Source: Rostratula benghalensis (Eukaryota; Chordata; Aves; Charadriiformes; Rostratulidae). Taken from it: DNA of 64,000 bases. Both the position numbers and the translations under genes were made by a program. Numbering within the stretch: position 1 is the first letter of the stretch; each line of letters begins with the position of its first letter. The notes under the pieces are model-generated. The model was not told the origin of the DNA and ran no database searches. It saw only the letters and a program-made list of their open reading frames with translations. Below, in pieces: positions 27,068 to 39,400 of the stretch. The DNA is taken from the NCBI GenBank assembly GCA_013399305.1, contig VXAI01000273.1, positions 694,404 through 758,403 on the forward strand, given 5' to 3'.

Positions 27068-30000
27068 AAAAACTTATTCCATTTTATGATACTGTCACTG
27101 TTTTTAGTTTCTTTGCATTTATATCCATTCTCATGTGTATTTTCTACAAGATGCTATAATTACATCTGACTTCAAGAATTAGGGTCTTTCCAAAAAACTG
27201 GCATTATTTCTGGGGATGGGGAGTGGTGTGTGAACTGGCAATACGTTTTATTACTTTTAATCAGAAATCACCAATTCTGTGACTATATATTATATTAATA
27301 TAAATACATATTTTAATTAGGAAATTTAATAATTTTAGAACTGTAGGAATATTAACAAAACATCAACGTTTATGCTAAAAAAAAATATTTAAAACCTGCT
27401 TACATAAATAAAATGCTACTGCTTTCAATAAAAACCTGTTAATTTTCATAAAACCACTTAGAGACTGAGCATATGGGGTTTTGTATAATACACATGTTTC
27501 CTATTACCAGTAAAAATGCAAGTACATAACAGAGTCATCAGGAACTTGTTCCTGTATAACACAAACTATCTTAAAAATAACAAAACTCAATAATCTCTAA
27601 GAAGATCAACGCAGTTTCACATATATTAGAACGGTCTGACACATTCACAAACATTTGTTAATTTTAATGGATGTTTTTCAGCTCAAGTACAAGAGGACCC
27701 AAATTCAAATAAATTTTACTCTCAGTTTGTGAGATATGCTATAAAAATCTTGTGTCTTAATAACCTGCAGTAAAAACAAGTAAAAAGAAGTCTTTAGTAT
27801 TAAGAAACATCCAATCTCCTAAAATACATTATGATAAAATATTGTAAAAGAGACAGCATTCATCTAATGCTCACAATACTAAAATTCATAAAATCAGTGG
27901 TTTATAACAGTTTTCCTATGCACACACCCCTTTAAATATGAGGAAGAATTTTTTTGTCAGCCATTTTTACCAGAATAATCTCAGTACTATCTTTTCAACA
28001 CATATGAGTGCATCAAGAATATTCATGGTATCTACGAATTCATAAGGTCAATTAATTACTAAATTGGCTTTGCTGAGAAACAAGACAGTAGGGCAGGCAT
28101 GCGCATCTTCTGGGCATTTTACTCTATTTTTAAAAATAGTATCTTTCTTAATATGCTCATCAACTTAATAAATATGTGCATGTGTATATACACATGTATA
28201 TAAAACTACTTTCTGTATCAGAAAATCACACCAATTGTGTACAGAACCAAAGTCCAGTAAACAATGTTTTGTTACTGAAAATCAGAGGTATACTTACTTA
28301 ATGGTCCCCTCCATGTGCAATTATTGAAAGCAACAAAACTGGGGGGGGGGGGAGAACAACCCAAAATAAAGAGTCCAAAACAATATTCCACTAGACTATG
28401 GCTAGGAACATGAAGGTGTGTGAACAAAGCCCTTGGTAGTTAGCACAAGGGGGAGCAGTTGGGTAATAATCACAAGGATTATGACAGGGCTGGGGAAGGT
28501 TCAAGATGCAGGTTTCCAGAACCTGCTCTCAGGCTGCTGCAGAGTCAGCTGCTTCTCAGAATCTCCCTGACCTTCCCTGAAATGAGTACCCACCAAAAAG
28601 CAAAAGTTGGCTTCATCAAAATCACCCTCTCCAGACACACACCAAAACACAGTATTAGCAATGTCGCTGATGCAATGTTTGCAGCTGTTTTCCAAAAAGC
28701 AAAAAGAGTAATTACAACTGCAACCTGGTTGCTGTTTTTCGCTCAGTTGCAATGCCCAAGTTTTTGTGAGGAAGAGAGAACTTCCATGCAGTTTTTTAAT
28801 TTTGGTAATATAGCAGCCCTGCAGATCAACTGAATTACAAGACATTAGAGAATATCATGTAAGTCTCTATATGCTCCTGCATTTCAATCCATTTCAAATA
28901 TTATAATAAAATACTGAATGTTAGCTTTTCCTCCCTCCTGAGCAAATTAGTAAATTGCAGCATACATAGAAAGATACCGAAACAAATTTGTAAGTCAGCA
29001 GCCCTTGGCTGTGAACTTGGTTGCTTTACTGACAAAAGTGATCTTTCTGCAGAAATCTGGAAGGAGATCCTCAACCAAAGTTTGTTGTCACAGTTTACTG
29101 TGATGTTCTTCCAGATTAAAACAGCTGTAGTACTTCCTGTGCTTGCTGTCTGGAAACCACCCTCTCCAAGGGTGTACTCAGGACTGTATGCTCTTTAGGA
29201 CTCAAAAACCTTTTAGTTTCATATTTGCAAAAGACAAAGTTAAACACAACCAGCTTCCGTCTGTGACTAGTAATCTTTGCTGCTACAACTAAACAGTATT
29301 TCAAACAAAAGCTTAAAAAATAATTATCATGAGGAGGTAGCCTTTCTCAATGAAATAGCAAATTAAAACTGATTTAAAAAAATAAATAAACAAGGAAAAC
29401 ATCAAATAGATTTGAAGCAGTGAAGTAGACAGTCAAACAAAGACTTAATTTCTAAGCCAGATCTTCAACCAATAATGCTTTCTACATAACAGACATTTTA
29501 TGAATTTATACTGTTATCATATATAAGCCTTCCTACAACTCTGAGAAAGAAAACTGTAACATACCAAACAAAAAAATCCTCCATCCAGCAATTACTCTTA
29601 CTAGTACTTATTCCACTCTTCAGATAACTTCATAAAAGAAGTTAATACATGCAAAACCCCACACAAATGCCACAGACACCTGTGAGAATTTCATTGAGTT
29701 GATAATATTCACTATACCACAAATCTTTAATTGGTATTTAGAAAGCCACTAAGTACTAAAGGTTCACACTCAGATAGGATACAAGAAATAGTTTTTAAAA
29801 AAGGGGAAAAAAAGCAAACAAAAAAAATGAAAAAACAAGCCCTATATCTTTTTCATTCTTAAAATCAGTTACATAAGCTGTTTCATAAATTGAAAGGATT
29901 ATCACCTGAGTCAAACTTTGAAACTCTGGCACACCTGCAGGCAACTTTTATCTCCCTAGAACTGCTGAAGCTAAGTTTCACCAGCTGAGAAAATCCTGAA

Positions 30001-31954
30001 CATCATTAAAAGAAATGTAAGAAAATCCCTTCAGCACAGCAGAATCTGAGCTGCAGGTCAAATAAATCAGCTAGTTAGTTTAATTATAAAGAGCATATTT
30101 ATACTGGAATGACTCCAAAACTCAAAAAACATTACAGATAGGCCAATTAGTCACAGTCTTCCCTGAGAATAAAGTGATTATAAACTGTATTTCTTACTTC
30201 TGTAGGTTATGTGAAGATTTTCATCTGGAAGAAAAACTTTTCTCATTTAAATCCTTATTGTTTTTCGGTTTTACTTACTGCACACTCTTCTGAACTGAAG
30301 GAAAGATTTAAGGGTTTTTAACCAAAGTATCTTTGGAAGTCCCAAGTAAAGCCTTAACAGGGCGCAGCTTACCAAGAACTACGCTTTCCACCCGCAACTG
30401 AGGAAACCTATCCAGCTTTTTTCATTATTTTTTTTTTTAAAAAAAGATGTTTCCTTTGAAATTTATTTTCACACACAGTGTGCTTGCTGCCCCAACACAA
30501 ACACACACCTTTCCCCAAGGACAAGGAGAACATCCATGGGTGGTGGTGGAAGCAAAGCCTGAACAGAGCTTCAGGCAGCCATTTTCCCCTCAGGACGCAG
30601 CCCCTTCAGGCAAGGAGGCTCAGCCAACCGGGTGTTCCTGGGCTGTGACTGTGCCTCAGCCTGTGGCACTCCTTCCCCTGTCATCCATGGGTTGTTTCTT
30701 GACATTTTCCTGAGGAAGACTCGCCACCCATGGTATGGAGCTGGGGCCTGACGCAGGAGGGGTTGCAGGGACTGCTGCGAGAGACATCTGAGAAATGGTT
30801 GAGGTCTTAACCTTTGAGTCTGTGTTTTAAGGAAAAGGGCGGTCTTTTTAGGCCTCACATTTCACCTGCTTACTCCAGGAAAATGCTATGATATGAAGGA
30901 CTGCGCTTTTATTTTAAAGTATGATTTGTTCTAAATACATGCTTCAACAGTGTGATAGACTGATCGATAAATAAAATGAGGGAAAAATTAAACCATTCAT
31001 GATACGCTTTTATGACACAGTACCCTGTATATTTTATTACATCACTGGCCACTTGATGAATCCAGTTCCTACAATGGTGCTGACATCCCTGACGTGCCTA
31101 CAAAGAGAAAAGACAATTGTTTTATCTAGCCTAGGTGGTAAGAACATAGATAGTCTCCATGCTGTCCTCTGATCCAAGACTACTTTAGCTGACAGCACGA
31201 AGTACATGGTTATCTGAAGTTTTCTTCTCTGTAAACCATATTGTATCACAGTGAAGGATTTGTACAATCTAATGAGAAAGCAGAGAGTTTATCAGAGTGA
31301 GCCCGGCTTTCATGGATTCATTATCCCTGGGCAAGTTATTAAAAGGGCCTCTGGAGTCTAGTCATAAGAAGAGGGATGAATTTCAAAGGTAACTCAGCAC
31401 AACAAATAGCTGAGCAGTAACAACTTCATGTAGCTGCCAAGAGGAATATGGCTGAAGCTCAAAAATTCAAAAACAGCAGAAACATGATAAGAATAGAAAG
31501 GATGTTCATTTTCAAGCAGAAGATAAGATATGGATTAAAGTTCATTCTCAGAGTAGTGCAAAGAAAGATTTTGCAGCTACACTAAAACCAAACCAGAAGA
31601 TTCCTTAACGAGTTATTTAAGTAATAGAGTAAACTGAACCATGGTGCTCAACCTACATAATATGTTGCTGTGGGATGTAAAAACTGGCACACTTGCTCTG
31701 ATGGGGATTCTGACAGCCTTCTTTCTGGAATTGTCATAGAATTTAGGTTTTATATTCTTTCAGTTTCCATCTCCGATTTTATCTACATGGAAGTTAAATT
31801 TGTTCATTTCTCTATGTTCTTTACCTCTGTCATTCAGTTTTTAGTTGTCTCTCATGAAAGAAAACAACCACAAAAAATGTCATAACCACCTACTTAATCT
31901 CTTACATACAAATGATGTTTCTTGGTCAGCATTTGATATCATCCTTAAAGGGAT
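27068..31954. other. Intergenic with one GC-richer islet, no gene seen
   Basis: AT-rich sequence includes an 18-base perfect palindrome (28179-28196), a G12 run (28341-28352) and a GC-richer patch at about 30470-30850. No exon is supported. The 124-codon frame at 28459-28833 has no recognised product. Confidence 0.6.
28341..28352 (+). repeat. G12 homopolymer
   Basis: Twelve consecutive G follow caaaact on the plus strand. It is unusual in this AT-rich region and prone to sequencing error in length. Confidence 0.9.
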
Positions 31955-32360
31955 ACCTGCCCTTTAGAGCTGATTGCAGTCAACTCCAGAGAAATAGAGC
32001 AGCATGGAAGAAGGTATCAAGTACCTGAGGGAACTGGCTGTGTGAGAGGTGATTGATTGTGATGCAAGTGAACACTGACCCTGATGAAATGCCATGCACA
32101 TGATCTTCGCTAAGGAAGTTTGTGCAGAGTGCACCATTGATGTATTACCATACATTGTGTACAATGGTTTGGGGAGGATCTGATACTGATGCACCAGCTG
32201 CAAATGAAGTGGCTAACAGGGTATGACAGTATGAAGAAAATGTCTCTTGTCCTCTCACTTGATAGCTATGGAAAAAATTACAGAATAGAGGAAATCACCA
32301 AGACAATAGCCAAGCAAAATGAGGAAATAGCTAAGAAAAATTATAAACTGAAAAACTGTC
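31955..32360 (+). mobile_element. Broken gag remnant of an ERVL-like endogenous retrovirus
   Basis: Plus-strand codons show a retroviral Gag-like pattern interrupted by stop codons. The clearest segment, 32110-32145, reads LRKFVQSAPLMY, and in the same frame QYEENV follows a stop at 32224-32226. This word order resembles Gag of bird class III endogenous retroviruses. Several in-frame stops (for example near 32038 and 32104) make it a non-functional relic. It sits directly left of a segment whose LTR and primer-binding-site-like sequence point the other way. Limits are approximate. No pro, pol or env sequence is recognised nearby. Confidence 0.6.
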
Positions 32361-32379
32361 CAGGATTGAGAAAGGAGAA

Positions 32380-32695
32380 AGAATCTCACTCTTCTAGAAG
32401 GACCTACATCTCAGTCATTAAAAAAAAAAAATAATTCTCCTACAAAACCAACCCAAGAGAAACAAGACCTGCTCTGAGATTTCCTGTGGCTTTGCCTCTG
32501 CAACTATGGAGAGGACATAGGTAAGTGGGGAAAAAACCTACCTACCCCAGTCCTACAGAAAGGAGTGCTTGAGTTCCAAGGGTATCTATTAACTTCAAAC
32601 AAAACTCTCTAAAGGCATGATATGACATCTTGCTAGTGAACAATATTGCCTGAGCAGGCTGGAAGCTCATGCCCCATCTTGGACACCAACGTATC
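32380..32695 (-). mobile_element. ERVL-like 5' leader with primer-binding-site-like sequence
   Basis: Just inside the LTR end, the minus strand reads TGGTGTCCAAGATGGGG at 32688-32672, seven bases from the LTR edge. It shares its first seven bases and several later ones with the tRNA-Leu primer site used by ERVL elements. The following minus-strand sequence is a plausible leader and start of an internal region, broken by stops and by a T run opposite the plus-strand A run at 32420-32431. The boundary with the plus-strand gag remnant is unclear. Confidence 0.5.
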
Positions 32696-33060
32696 TGTTG
32701 TGGTTTAGGTTGGGTTGGCCAATGACTGGATGACAGATGCTCTCCTCTACCCCTCGCTCCAAGGAGAGGAAGAAGAGAGATCAAGAGATTTATGAGTTTA
32801 GAAAAAACTAAACTACTTTAATGAAAGATTAATACTAAAATTAAAAAAGGTAATAAATGTAACATATACAAATATATACCAAACGGTTTCAAGCTATATC
32901 CCAGGGAAGCATCACCAGCGGGCACTGGAAAAGTTTCAGACTGGAGCCAGCAATGAACAGGAACTGCATTCCAGAACACTCTGATTGGGATCAATGGTAG
33001 ACAAACAGACAGAGCTGCCACCGCTGCCTATGTAGCTCATAAATTGGAGAAGGAGAGCTT
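32696..33060 (-). mobile_element. Truncated ERVL-like LTR
   Basis: The plus strand starts tgttgtggtttaggttgggt, runs through tggccaatgactggatgaca, then ctctacccctcgctccaagg, aaactactttaatgaaagat and gtaataaatgtaacatatac. This is an LTR type that I recognise as common in bird genomes, read in reverse, so the element's sense strand is minus and its terminal CA lies at 32697-32696. The U3 end is missing or too diverged: no terminal TG and no TATA element could be placed to the right. The limit near 33060 is approximate. Confidence 0.7.
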
Positions 33061-36000
33061 GAGAAGGGAGAAGGGCTGGACAATGGGGGTCAGCTCAAGA
33101 AAAGCATGCCTCAATTCTTGAACAGCATGGCAAAATTAACTGAAGCAGCAAACAAATGGATTGACAAGCTTGTATCTCTCACAAAACAAGGTAGAGAAAA
33201 AGGACTGTATTAGTTATAAAGTGACAGGGAAAGCTGTACATGGTTTTTAAACTAAGGAAAAACTGTTAAAGCAGAATAAAAATCTGTGAAATAGAAATTT
33301 GTGAAACTATATAGAATTTCTTATAGACCCAGAAATGGAGCAGTCTGCAAATATACCTCTAGCCTTCAAAAGTGATCTAGGACACTCCTAAAGTGTATAA
33401 TGTGAGTATATTGAGTCTGTTATTCAAAACAGGAATGAATATGAATGTTGTCTTGCTGTTAGGAACCTGGTGCTGCAATTATAACTTGCCTGAAGCATTG
33501 CTGGTTCTCATACTCAGTTTCACCAGCATTTTAGCTTCATTCACATCCTCAGGCAAATCACTTGACCTTGGCAGGTCTCCTCCTTCTGTAATATAAATCT
33601 GTTGGTAATATTTCCCTTTGTCCTTTCCTTGTCAAAGGAGCAAGTAAACTCTGCTGGACACGGAGAGCCTCTTGCACAAAAGTGCTACAGTAATAAAAAT
33701 AATAATTTCTGAGGTTTTCAGACTGTAAATTTTTGGTTTACTAAGGAGAAATATACAGGTTTGAAAACCTTGATGACATTTCCTGAAATTTTATTAAGTA
33801 TTATTTATGGGAATAAACCAGAATTCACCAGAAGTTCATTAGTCACCTTTTCAGGTCATGAAGATGTATTTGGTTTGTTATATGTGGAAAGGAACGGCAG
33901 ACTTTTCCAGCACCCCTCCTGTCCTGCTGTTCCTTTCATATATTTCTCCCACTCTCAGCTGCTTTTTTTTTTTTTTTCCATGTTGCCTCTTAGAGTTTGA
34001 ATAACTTCCTATCTGCCACATGCCAAATCTCCTTTAGATCCTTCCTTAAAACCTACTTCCTACACTTCGCCTACTTATGCTGATATTTTCACCAAGACAT
34101 CTACATTTGTTCCCCATCTGAACTATTGTCCCATAAATCATATTTGTCTTGCTCAGATTGTCAACGCTAAACATAAAGCATGTCCCGGACATTCTAGCAG
34201 TCATTCCTAGTCTGCTGCCACATGAATGATAGTGGGGTCTTGTATCAATTTCTGTACATTTCCCAGCAGGACAGAGGAGAAAAAATAATTCAAAGAACTT
34301 CACAACAGCCCTCAAGGCTTGTCTGTATTACACAGCTGGGAACAAACATTTCTTCCTCCTATGAACTACCACTCACAACATTATTAGTTAGCCAAAGGTT
34401 AAATGTAAGTAACAAACATTTGATCCTGTTACACCCGACAGTTCCTTACACATATACAGACAGCTCAGTAGATATTTAAACTTGCCTTTCTTCTTGGTTC
34501 CGGAGATGAACATTTCAAATGGCACAGTAACTGAACCTATGAATAGAAAGCACAATTGTTAGTCCTTAACAGTCAATAACAAGATATAAATTGCTGAAAA
34601 TTTGATGAGAAAGATCTGTGAACAGTTTTGAAAATGAATTTTGTCAGGTCATATTTAGTAAACAGCTCTCTATTTCAATTGTGAAGATTGATGTTTTTTC
34701 CATGAAACTAATGCCAAAACCTTGCCTCACTGGAAATAAAACATTAGTTTAAAGAGCTACTCATTATCATTTGTTTTACAGTAAAAAATAAATTTCATGA
34801 ATTAAGATATATAAACCATTTTGTCACATAACTGTATGTCGGAAAAGACATGGAAGGTGACCTGCGTACAAATAATTCATCCATCGTTGCCAAGTTCCCA
34901 ACTACTATAACACTTGCACAGTCTACATTGAAAGAGAGGAGTTTAACTTGGACTCTTGACTTAGGTTAGCTTTCTTCTGTAAAACAGAAATTATAATGCA
35001 CACCTTACAGAAGTATGCTGATGATTTACGGTCCTTTTCATTGTCTCTAGTGTGTGTAACGCTGTCCTGTATGCTAACGCCCACTGGCATAGTATGGGCA
35101 CCAGCCTGGATGCAAGCTCGGTGAGATCTTCTGGGCCATGACAACTGTGTGCACATGAGTAGAGATTTCTTATATGCAGAGGAGTTCTCAGAAAAAATCC
35201 TAGCATGGGTCAAAGAGGCTGTAGAGTTTGTAACTACAAAGTAATGAGCATTTCTTGGAAGTACCTCTGTACCTTCAGCATGTGCTGCTGCTTACGTGAA
35301 AGACACTAACAGTAGACCTCAAGGTCCCATTCTTACCTGCAAAGACTTTATTCCCACAAGAAAGCAGCAAAACTTGGTAGGTTCCAAGCAATTCTGGGAA
35401 ATGATGAATGGAAATTAATGGTATATTGCAGCATAAATTCATGTTTGTTTGAAATCAAAATAAAAATCTTACTTTAGCATTGAAAATCTATATCGAATGT
35501 CTAAGAAAAAGAAAATATAGGAATTATTTTTATTTTTTAATATACAATGATATTGTCAGTGCTGGAGTATCAAAAAATCATACCAGGAATTCTTGTAAAT
35601 TTTGCAAATCCTTAACTTGAAATTCTCCTTTATTTCCCAGAAAATCCCATGAACAACAGTTGTTATCCTGTCATGTACTCAGTAGGACATAGCTCATTTT
35701 ATACTGCATTTAATATTTTATTCTCTGTTTTGGTTTGTGACAGTGTTTTTGACAATTTTGCTCTCAGATCATATTTTTTTTCCAGAATTTCTTTCTCTAT
35801 TAAATATTTAGACTCATTCTTAACCTACTGTGATCTGGAGCCAGTATTCTTGGCTTTAGAGATGCTCTAAAATGACAAATCTGTGAAAGCACTGGCAGAT
35901 GGTGCCTTTGCAAGTGGGGACAGATGTTTTGCAAAGGCTGAGAAGCTAAGGAATCTGCAGAATTCCCAAGCCCCAGTGGGTTTAATGCTTCTTGCTCTCT

Positions 36001-36368
36001 CTTAAATACCAATACTTTGATGTGTGTCCCATTTCCTGGATTCACCAGCACTGTGAATCTTGGGATCTTTGCATACTGTTTAAGTTTTCACTTCTGAATA
36101 TACATCCTCATCATTTAGGAATACTATACTTTCTGAAGAAACTGAAAACATAGTTAAATTAAAGGTAATTCTGTATGTCCTCTGTAAAAGCTTGTTTCTC
36201 CAAAGTTCCTAGTGCTGGTCATGGTTTTGGGAACCTTGCTTTTGATTCTACAATATGAAGAACTTTGAAGAGGTGATTTTTCAGAGGACAGAGTAGTAGT
36301 TTCAGAAAACAATACATATTTGCTTTAGAAAACAATACATTTTCAATGTGCTCCCACTTGGCTACTTC

Positions 36369-36407
36369 AAAAAAACAAAACAAAACAAAACAAAAACAAA
36401 AAAAAAA
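36369..36407 (+). repeat. (CAAAA)n simple repeat
   Basis: Several caaaa units in a row grade into a pure A run. Confidence 0.9.
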
Positions 36408-39400
36408 GGATTCACAGTTTCCAGTTACCATGGAATACATAAAGCATTGTGGATTGTTATGCTTCTTGTTCCACATGCAAAAGTGTTCAGTCTGCAAACA
36501 GGATCCTCGTCTTTCTCTACCACCAGCTTTCCAAGTTCAGTTGAATCCTAATATTTACAGGAGTGACTTTTCATGCTTTTCACATTACTGCAGACAGTCA
36601 TTGTTCAGGTACATCTGTGAGAGCTCACCACCTTCGTTTCAATCTCTCCAGTTCTAACTCAGGAATGCACTTCAGCAAATCCATCATTTCTAAGCAGTGG
36701 GTAGACTACACTCACATCCAACAGTTTTCTGAATGGGAATGTTTTCTTACAGATCACAACCTACTAAATACTTATTATCATGCAACACAAAATCTTTCTT
36801 TTTCTTATATCAAATCTTCTCAGGGTTAACTGCTCTAGGAATAAAATAAACAAACAAATGGAAAAAAAAGTAAAAAAACACCTAGGGAATTACCTTGTTT
36901 AGAAATAGTTGCTAGATACAACAACAAGCAATTCCCTGCCATTTTTGAAAGTCAGGCTGGACTTGAACAGTTGAGTAAAAAACAGTAGTAACCTGAATGC
37001 AGACATTACAAAACTGGACGTTAAGAATTAATTTCAAAAAGACTGCCTCAAAGACACGGTAAGATTTTGTTAAATTACACTTGATGTTCTAATAGCCTGA
37101 GCAGTATTGAGTGACACTGTTGTTAAGAAACTGGCACTGTTGGATACAGTGCACATTTAAATCCCATCTGTGCTGTGTGCCAGAGAGATCTAGTGCCTGG
37201 CCCATAGAGAAGATGGTTTCAATCAGGGAAGTTACTGCTTACATTTCAGAAGTCTATGTTTGTACAAAAATAACCATTCTCATCACCTGATGCCAGCTCC
37301 ACAGCATATGTAGTTATTCAGCTCCTGATTTTTAGCATCTATGCTTCCACTCCTTTAAAAAGTGCCAATATTCAGGCTTCAGGAAAGTCAAATTATTGTG
37401 TGTTCAGGGGGTATTGTACTGAGCACATTGCTCAGTTATAAATTCAATAAAATCTCCCGTGTTGAAGGTACTCAACACTGCCACAGGATTTCCAGTCTAG
37501 TAGTAAAGTTCAGAGCTGTTGTCCCAGCAGTCCGTTCTGGCTTGCTACATGACATAGAAAATAATTCTTGTGACTGATTAGCAATAGATTGTTTATATAA
37601 CTGTGTGTTTCTGTACACATGCCCTCCTCCAATATCCCTTCCCTGTTCCCAGGACAGACACCAACTCAGTAGTCACAGACTACTATATTACATCAGAGAG
37701 CCTCATTAAATCACTGTAGACACAATTATCTTTTGTATCCATCAAACCATGAAAGGTTACCTGAGTTACTAAAAAATTCCAGGCGTGTCTTCCTAATAAA
37801 CAACAGTATAGTGATTAATTGCTAAAAGAATCTGGTGCTTTAGGATTAGCTTTTATTTGGAAAGTTTAACATACTCATTCACCAGACAACTGAACTCTCC
37901 ACTTCTCACTTTCTCAGGTCACCTGCAAGTACTAAAGATTTATGTGTGCAAGAAATATTGTTACTTTTTAACATGGCGATGTTTTTTTAAGCAGCATATC
38001 TCAGATAGAAATTTAGCCCCATGATGCATACAAAGAAACAGACTTTGCCTTGAGAGGATTTGGTATGAACTGGGTCACAAAGGCAATTAAAAGTCGTAAA
38101 CCAGATGTATTATGTCTGTTCTATCCTTTTCATTTGGGCTAACGGGTGAAATCGTAGCATGGTACGCCCTGGTTCATTTTGTCATTCTAAAGCTAGAAAT
38201 TATGTAAACAAAAAAGCAGCTCTCGGTTTTTCAGTACTGTGAAAGATAGAAAATTTATTCCACTTAAATAAATAATAAATTCAAAACTGAAAACAGATAT
38301 GTGTCTTTTAAAGATTCTGATTCTATAAAGCATATTCCATAAACTGTATTTGCTTTGATTGTGATTCATTTGTTTTCTTTTATATTCCATAGTACCTATA
38401 CAGAGAATGAAGCATATGTAAATATACCACACAGCTAACACTGTATTTTCATTCACCTGTGGAATCCTTCATAAGAATTACTAGTTCACTTAAAATACAC
38501 ACTTTAACCTTTATGCAGCTGAGTTGGGCTGAATATGGTTTCTGTTTCCATGGAAGACCAGTTGTAACACAGTGAAATACGTAAATCATGTATGTGGTTG
38601 CCCAGTAAGGAGTTACTCGAGTTAATTATATTTCTGTTGTTTTTGGCAAATAACTAACGCTACAATATTTACTTTAATAAGCTGCAGTAAGCTCTAAGCC
38701 TCTTTAAAATCACACTCTCCAGAGTGCAAAAACTGTAAACACTGCAGAATGAGGATTCCACTTGGAAATAGATACATTACTTATTTGTCAAACGTCCTGC
38801 AAATGGGGGAGGATTTGCTGTTCTCACTAAGGCATCTTTATAGGTAACTGCCGGGAAACTGTTGCAATATCTTGGTGGCATTGAGCAGCTGAGTGGCATC
38901 ATTCCTAAATAAATGCTGTCTTTGAGAGCCCACCCATTGAGAGAGAGGGAAAGAGTCTCTTTGGTCTCTTTGCTGCCATTAGGTACAGATCAGGGTGCAA
39001 TTCATAAACCGGTTTATGTATCCCCTTCTCTTCTCTAATCCCAAAGAACCACTGTGTCTGGCTGCCCAGGAGATCTCCTGAAATGTAGGGTGCTGTGGCA
39101 AAGAGGTTTCCCCCATTCGCTCAGATTCCCTATATTCTCCATGACACCAGTCCCTGTAGCAGAACTAATCAAAATGGAGAGCAATTTCCATGACTGCGCC
39201 TCAAAATGTTCACCTTCATGAGCCATCCGGTTCTTTATTCAAATGCATGAATTGGGTCATTTTTGTGCTCTCATCTTCACCTGCAGGACTTTCAGACTCC
39301 TGCCTGATAGAGTTATCTACATCTTGTGGAGGGGAAAACAGGCCGTATGTCATTCCTAAATAGCTTACTTTCCATAGCCAGACAGAAATGTGCCTGCAAT

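Noticed and set aside
28459..28833. 124-codon plus frame overlapped by a 114-codon minus frame
   Set aside because: Open frames on both strands of the same segment point to stop-poor composition rather than to a gene. No domain is seen.
33110..33240. Possible continuation of retroviral coding sequence right of the LTR
   Set aside because: A short stop-free plus-strand stretch is present, but no recognisable Gag, Pol or Env motif could be placed in it.
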